The notes under the pieces: model-generated
Seen by the model: the letters and a program-made list of their open reading frames with translations, nothing else
Told to the model about the DNA's origin: nothing
Database searches by the model: none
NCBI GenBank assembly: GCA_003240735.1
Contig: QFNE01000036.1
Span: forward strand, 1-7,914
Source: Paracoccus denitrificans
GTDB lineage: Bacteria > Pseudomonadota > Alphaproteobacteria > Rhodobacterales > Rhodobacteraceae
DNA: 7,914 nt
Direction of reading: 5' to 3'
Part shown: positions 5,015-7,914 of the stretch, in pieces
Layout of the letters: each line of letters starts with the position of its first letter
Position numbering within the stretch: position 1 is the stretch's first letter
Program-made: the position numbers and the translations under genes

Positions 5015-5851
5015 ATGTCCAGGAAAGCAAACCTTTTATCTGCTCAAGCGGAAGCTAATCGTATTAGTAGTGCCTTCCGGGCATTTCCCATAGATCCTTT
5101 TCAGATTGCTGAAGAAAATGAAATAACCGTTTTAGCAGGTGACTCTGGTAAACCTGGCATAAGTGGCTGCATCGTTTTTGCCAGCGATGCCGCTTGCATC
5201 TACTTTTCCAAGACAATCCAAAATGTAGGATTTCAGCGCTTTACTATCGCGCATGAACTTGGCCATTACTTTATTCCTGGGCACCCTGATGAGATTATAG
5301 GCGCTGGCGGCACTCACTTCTCGCAAGCTGATTTTGGAGGGGTAAGCCCTATCGAACGAGAAGCAGATCAATTTGCAGCACATCTTCTTATGCCCACAAA
5401 CCTAAGTAAGGAACTATTGCTAACCGCCCCCCGCGGCTTAGGCGGAATCACCTATTTGGCTGAGACGGCGATAACTTCCATCACGTCCTCTGCTATCAGA
5501 GCAGTGCAGATCGACCCTTATCCTTTAGCTGTCATCAAATCCAAGAATAACAGCATACAGTTCTCAATTCTGACACCAAGTTTGAGATCCTTTGGATTCA
5601 TGCGTGCGCACGCTAAAGGTTGTAACCTTCCAGACGTGCAGGATCCCGAAGAAAGCTACTTGGGTGATTGGTTTGATACCGCTCCTCCAGGCTTAGCTGT
5701 GCGTGCAGAAACCATCGTTTTGGGTGCATACGGACTGCTTACTGTGATCACCCCAAAGTCAGCCGTGTCTGATCCTTATGAGGATGAAAATGAGGATGAT
5801 GAAACTGCATTAGAAGCGAGCTGGACTCCTCGCTTCAAAGGACAACGGTAG
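5015..5851 (+). CDS. ImmA/IrrE-family zinc metallopeptidase (M78)
   Basis: The 278-aa product has the M78 zinc site: IAHELGHYF gives HExxH at residues 80-84, and EREADQFAAHLLMP supplies the third ligand, probably Glu114, in the usual ExxAxxFA motif. Family members cleave a partner repressor: ImmA cuts ImmR in ICEBs1, and IrrE cuts DdrO in Deinococcus after DNA damage. By position the XRE protein just upstream is the likely substrate. The C-terminal half (about 130-278) is a longer, less conserved region that could sense a signal; it ends in an acidic stretch with DENEDDE. GAGG at 5007-5010 lies 4 bases before the ATG. All catalytic residues are present, so activity is expected. Confidence 0.93.
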   Translation: MSRKANLLSAQAEANRISSAFRAFPIDPFQIAEENEITVLAGDSGKPGISGCIVFASDAACIYFSKTIQNVGFQRFTIAHELGHYFIPGHPDEIIGAGGTHFSQADFGGVSPIEREADQFAAHLLMPTNLSKELLLTAPRGLGGITYLAETAITSITSSAIRAVQIDPYPLAVIKSKNNSIQFSILTPSLRSFGFMRAHAKGCNLPDVQDPEESYLGDWFDTAPPGLAVRAETIVLGAYGLLTVITPKSAVSDPYEDENEDDETALEASWTPRFKGQR

Positions 5852-5861
5852 CATAGCAACT

Positions 5862-5952
5862 GCGAAGCTGAGTGGCGCTCATAATGACAAAGGCCGGGAG
5901 GACGACAACGGCAAGCTGAAACGGCCTCTTGCATTACTGCGCGCAGCTTCGC
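5862..5952. repeat. Nested inverted repeats between convergent genes
   Basis: GCGAAGCTG (5862-5870) pairs with CAGCTTCGC (5944-5952), and inside them AGGCCG (5891-5896) pairs with CGGCCT (5922-5927). The nested arms could form a long interrupted hairpin between the protease gene and the relaxase gene, which converge here. It may act as a two-way transcription block or mark the right edge of the cargo. There is no T-run. Confidence 0.45.
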
Positions 5953-6035
5953 CATCCTCCGCTGTGCCAAGATCAAGACCATGCGCAACATGAATGCCTC
6001 TCTTCAGCATACCTTCCAAGAGCTTGATTCTGCGA

Positions 6036-7193
6036 TCAGTGACTATAATCCGGCCCTTCACGTTCAGCGACCCGCTGCCGTTCCAACGCCTGCTCCTGTT
6101 CCAGCACGCGTTCCCTCTCCCGGTCCTGTTGGGTGAGGGCACGCCCTGCGCTTTCGACGTTGCGCTCGATCTCCGCACCGCGATCCACACCGCGCCCCGC
6201 CCGTGCGGCCTGTAGCCGTTCAAGGGCGGTTTGCGGGGCATCCACGGCCTCACGCGTTGCTCGGGCGGCTTGCAGCCGCTCCAGCGCTGTCTCGGCGGCG
6301 CGGGTGAGGCCAAGCGCCGCCGTGCGCTGCTGCACCCGATCCAGGGTCCGCTCCAGCCATTCGCGGGCCTGCGTCCGGAACTCGCGGGCCACCTCGCGGA
6401 CCTGAAGGCCGATCTCGCGTACCTCCTGCCAGCGATCGGAGGCCGGGGTGGCGATCCCGCGCCGCATCATGCTCCAGCCCCGGGCCCCGACATCGGGCAG
6501 GGGCGGGCGGTCCAGTTCCACCGCCCGCGCCATCTCAGCGACGCGGACCCGCTCGTCGCCACGGCGCTCGGCCGCGTGAGCGCGCTCAAGCGCCTCCGCG
6601 CGCTGCGCCTCCAGGGTGCGGTGATCCACCCGCTCGTAGACGTTGCAGCGCTCCAGCGTCTGGTTGACGTGCTCGGCCCAGGACGAGCGCCAGTCCACCA
6701 GCAGCTCCTTGGCGTTCCAGTCGCGGTTCTTGGCGCCGAACCCCTCGGAGCCGATCTCGCGGGTGGTCAGCATGATGTGGGCATGGTGGTTGCGCTGGTC
6801 CCCTTCACGCCCCGGGGCGTGAAGGGCGATGTCAGCGACCATCCCCCGGGCGACGAACTGCGCCTGGACGAACCCGCGCACCAGATCGCGGTTCTGCTCA
6901 GGCGACAGCTCGGATGGCAGGGCCACGCGCACCTCGCGGCTGACCTGCGCGTCCTTGCGGCGCTCGATCTGCTCGACCGCGTTCCACAGGGCAGAGCGAT
7001 CCCGCGCCCAGTCCGGCGCATGCGCGGGGGCAAGGATCTCGGTGTGCTCGACACCGTGCTTGCGGGTGTAGTCATGCACCTCGCCAGTGCGGCGATCCAC
7101 AACACGCTCGGCGGCACGATAGGCGCTTGCGGCGGTCGCGGACCGCCCCTTGCTGCGGGAGATCACCGAGGCGTCAAAATGATAAATCGCCAT
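6036..7193 (-). CDS. mobA: MobA/MobL-type (MobQ) relaxase
   Basis: The 385-aa product is a Ti/RSF1010-type relaxase that nicks oriT and stays bound to the 5' end of the transferred strand. The N terminus MAIYHFDASVISRSKGRSAT is typical of the family. Tyr25 in ASAYRAAER is the likely catalytic tyrosine. The metal-binding histidines are in NHHAHIMLTTR (His137, His139), with His125 upstream. FGAKNRDWN and WAEHVNQTLE complete the relaxase domain (to about residue 190). The rest is a charged helical tail with ALERLQAARA repeated; no primase or helicase is fused, so host or helper proteins must supply those. GGGAGG lies 5 bases before the ATG at 7193. The gene is divergent from the accessory mob genes with oriT between, as on Ti plasmids (traA versus traCDG). 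Confidence 0.93.
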   Translation of the reverse strand: MAIYHFDASVISRSKGRSATAASAYRAAERVVDRRTGEVHDYTRKHGVEHTEILAPAHAPDWARDRSALWNAVEQIERRKDAQVSREVRVALPSELSPEQNRDLVRGFVQAQFVARGMVADIALHAPGREGDQRNHHAHIMLTTREIGSEGFGAKNRDWNAKELLVDWRSSWAEHVNQTLERCNVYERVDHRTLEAQRAEALERAHAAERRGDERVRVAEMARAVELDRPPLPDVGARGWSMMRRGIATPASDRWQEVREIGLQVREVAREFRTQAREWLERTLDRVQQRTAALGLTRAAETALERLQAARATREAVDAPQTALERLQAARAGRGVDRGAEIERNVESAGRALTQQDRERERVLEQEQALERQRVAEREGPDYSH

Positions 7194-7240
7194 GATCGCC
7201 TCCCTGGCCTGGTTTCGAAAGGATGCGCAGCGGTCCTTCG

Positions 7241-7290
7241 CTCACACGTCGCTTGCGACGTATAGGTGAGCACTTCGTGCCTTGCACCCT
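7241..7290 (+). other. Candidate origin of transfer (oriT) with predicted nick site
   Basis: A perfect inverted repeat, ACGTCGC (7246-7252), TT, GCGACGT (7255-7261), is enlarged by CTCAC (7241-7245) and GTGAG (7266-7270). It is followed by GTATAGGTGAGCACTT. From memory, Ti-plasmid oriT reads GTATAATTGCGCCCTT after its inverted repeat, and 12 of these 16 bases agree. By that alignment the nick would fall between 7270 and 7271 on the plus strand. Position between divergent relaxase and traC/traD-like genes supports the call. A second hairpin, GCAC-TTC-GTGC (7270-7280), overlaps the predicted nick, and TGCACCCT (7283-7290) is a weaker alternative nick region. Transfer in this direction would bring the relaxase gene in last. 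Confidence 0.6.
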
Positions 7291-7310
7291 ACGCTCTGGT
7301 CATTAAGAAT
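7282..7310 (+). promoter_or_regulatory. Weak promoter candidate for the accessory mob operon
   Basis: TTGCAC (7282-7287), 17 bases, AAGAAT (7305-7310) is a poor match to a standard promoter, but it is in the right place, 32 bases before the accessory gene. It lies next to the predicted nick site, so binding of the relaxase complex could repress it. Confidence 0.25.
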
Positions 7311-7342
7311 TACAACCATTGCGCGACCACAGGATTTCAAAA

Positions 7343-7597
7343 ATGCCCAAGACCATTGACCAGCAGATTGCAACGGCTGAAGCCAAGCTCGCCTTGCTCA
7401 GAACAAAGAAGAAAGCCACCGACACCCGCGTCAAGATCATCGTCGGCGCTGTCGTCGTGAAGGCGGCTCTGGAAAGCCCCGACGCTGCCGCAAAGCTAGC
7501 AGGCCTGCTGCGCGACCGGGTGACACGCGAGCTCGATGTGAAAGACATTCAGCAGCTCTTGGCCAGCCTCGACAAGAAGGCCGCGCGCAATGGCTGA
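7343..7597 (+). CDS. TraC/TraD-like relaxosome accessory protein
   Basis: The 84-aa product begins with a helical stretch (IDQQIATAEAKLALLRTKKK, about residues 5-24), then TDTRVKIIVGAVVVKAALES (about 26-45), which resembles the core of the small TraC/TraD proteins coded beside Ti-type oriT sites. A helical C terminus with DVKDIQQLLASLDKK follows. Such proteins bind oriT and help the relaxase. The ATG at 7343 is preferred to the upstream TTG at 7319 because AGGA at 7331-7334 lies 8 bases before it. The stop overlaps the next start by 8 bases (ATGGCTGA), so the two genes are translationally coupled. Family placement is good; which of TraC, TraD or MobC is closest is uncertain. Confidence 0.8.
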   Translation: MPKTIDQQIATAEAKLALLRTKKKATDTRVKIIVGAVVVKAALESPDAAAKLAGLLRDRVTRELDVKDIQQLLASLDKKAARNG

Positions 7598-7914
7598 TCC
7601 GAGAAACCCTGCCGTAGCTCCCACCCCCCAGGACGAGATGCTGGAAGCCCTGGTCTCCGTCACCGCGGAGAACACCACCACGCTGATCGACGTGCAGCAT
7701 CAGGCAGCCGCAACAGCGGCCTCCGTGAAGGATGCCCGCACCTACATGGCCACGGTCGTCAAGAACACGGACTGGGAGACCAACGGCAAGAAGATCGCCG
7801 CCATCCTGGACAACGCCTTGCGGCAGGATCGCGCCGCACTCCATGCCGTCAATGAGGCCGCACGCGACATGCGCGGGACATCCATCGAGATCACCCATAG
7901 GGCCGTGGATGCCG
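7590..7914 (+). CDS. MobB-like single-pass membrane protein, 5' part (continues at base 1)
   Basis: This is the N-terminal part of the 208-aa protein completed at 1-401. It starts MADPRNPAVAPTPQDEMLEA at 7590, with AGAAGG at 7575-7580 as ribosome site, and overlaps the previous gene by 8 bases. This part is alanine- and threonine-rich, polar and mostly helical (SVTAENTTTLIDVQHQAAAT), with no signal peptide, consistent with a cytoplasmic domain in front of the C-terminal membrane anchor. It is cut only by the way the circle was opened: 7816-7914 repeats 1-99. On the circle the gene is 627 bases long and intact. The function is inferred from its place in the mob operon. Confidence 0.85.
   Translation, partial: MADPRNPAVAPTPQDEMLEALVSVTAENTTTLIDVQHQAAATAASVKDARTYMATVVKNTDWETNGKKIAAILDNALRQDRAALHAVNEAARDMRGTSIEITHRAVDA
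7816..7914. repeat. Right copy of 99-bp terminal overlap (circular contig)
   Basis: Identical to 1-99 over its whole length. Count this stretch once; the plasmid ends at 7815. Confidence 0.95.

Noticed and set aside
5879..6060. Open minus-strand frame after the relaxase stop, as if a frameshift had cut about 55 residues from MobA
   Set aside because: The relaxase domain and tail are complete, the ending GPDYSH looks natural, and the downstream frame has no recognisable relaxase sequence or good start site.
6231..7265. Long plus-strand open frame opposite the relaxase gene
   Set aside because: It is the antisense shadow of the GC-rich mobA; the minus-strand frame has clear relaxase motifs and a ribosome site.
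7319..7342. Upstream TTG start adding 8 residues to the TraC/TraD-like protein
   Set aside because: The ATG at 7343 has AGGA at the right spacing, and the extra residues do not look like part of the family.

Overview
The window is almost certainly a complete small circular plasmid written out linearly. The first 99 bases are repeated exactly as the last 99 (1-99 = 7816-7914), so the circle would be 7,815 bp, and one gene runs intact across the join. The Ti/RSF1010-type (MobQ) mobilization region, the Rep_3 initiator with iterons and the GC-rich backbone genes point to a plasmid of an alphaproteobacterium. Genus cannot be resolved from the sequence alone. Layout, starting at the origin: a three-copy 21-bp iteron array (638-700) and two DnaA-box-like motifs precede a Rep_3-type initiator gene (746-1765). 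A helix-turn-helix/coiled-coil gene (1768-2235) follows almost without a gap and contains an unusual array of GCAACC motifs. Next is a ParD/ParE toxin-antitoxin operon (2317-2849). From about 2950 to 5860 the sequence turns visibly AT-richer and holds four cargo genes. Two lie on the minus strand: a small multi-pass membrane protein and a 306-aa protein of unknown function. Two form a plus-strand operon: an XRE-type regulator and an ImmA/IrrE-type zinc protease. Then comes the mobilization region: a relaxase on the minus strand (6036-7193), an oriT-like inverted repeat with a candidate nick site (7241-7290), a TraC/TraD-like accessory gene (7343-7597) and an overlapping gene for a protein with one membrane segment (7590 through the join to 401). 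How the parts work together: rep, its partner gene and the iterons would replicate the plasmid; ParDE would stabilise it; the relaxase, accessory genes and oriT would let it be mobilized by a helper conjugation system. The cargo looks like an inducible module. In known XRE/ImmA pairs the protease relieves repression by the XRE protein. Here the control region between the 306-aa gene and xre contains two facing promoter candidates, each followed by the same ATCGTAGGRT motif, and a leftward intrinsic terminator in the leader of the 306-aa gene. This four-gene cassette, of unknown output, is the most interesting part of the window. No rRNA, tRNA, insertion sequence or CRISPR array was seen.
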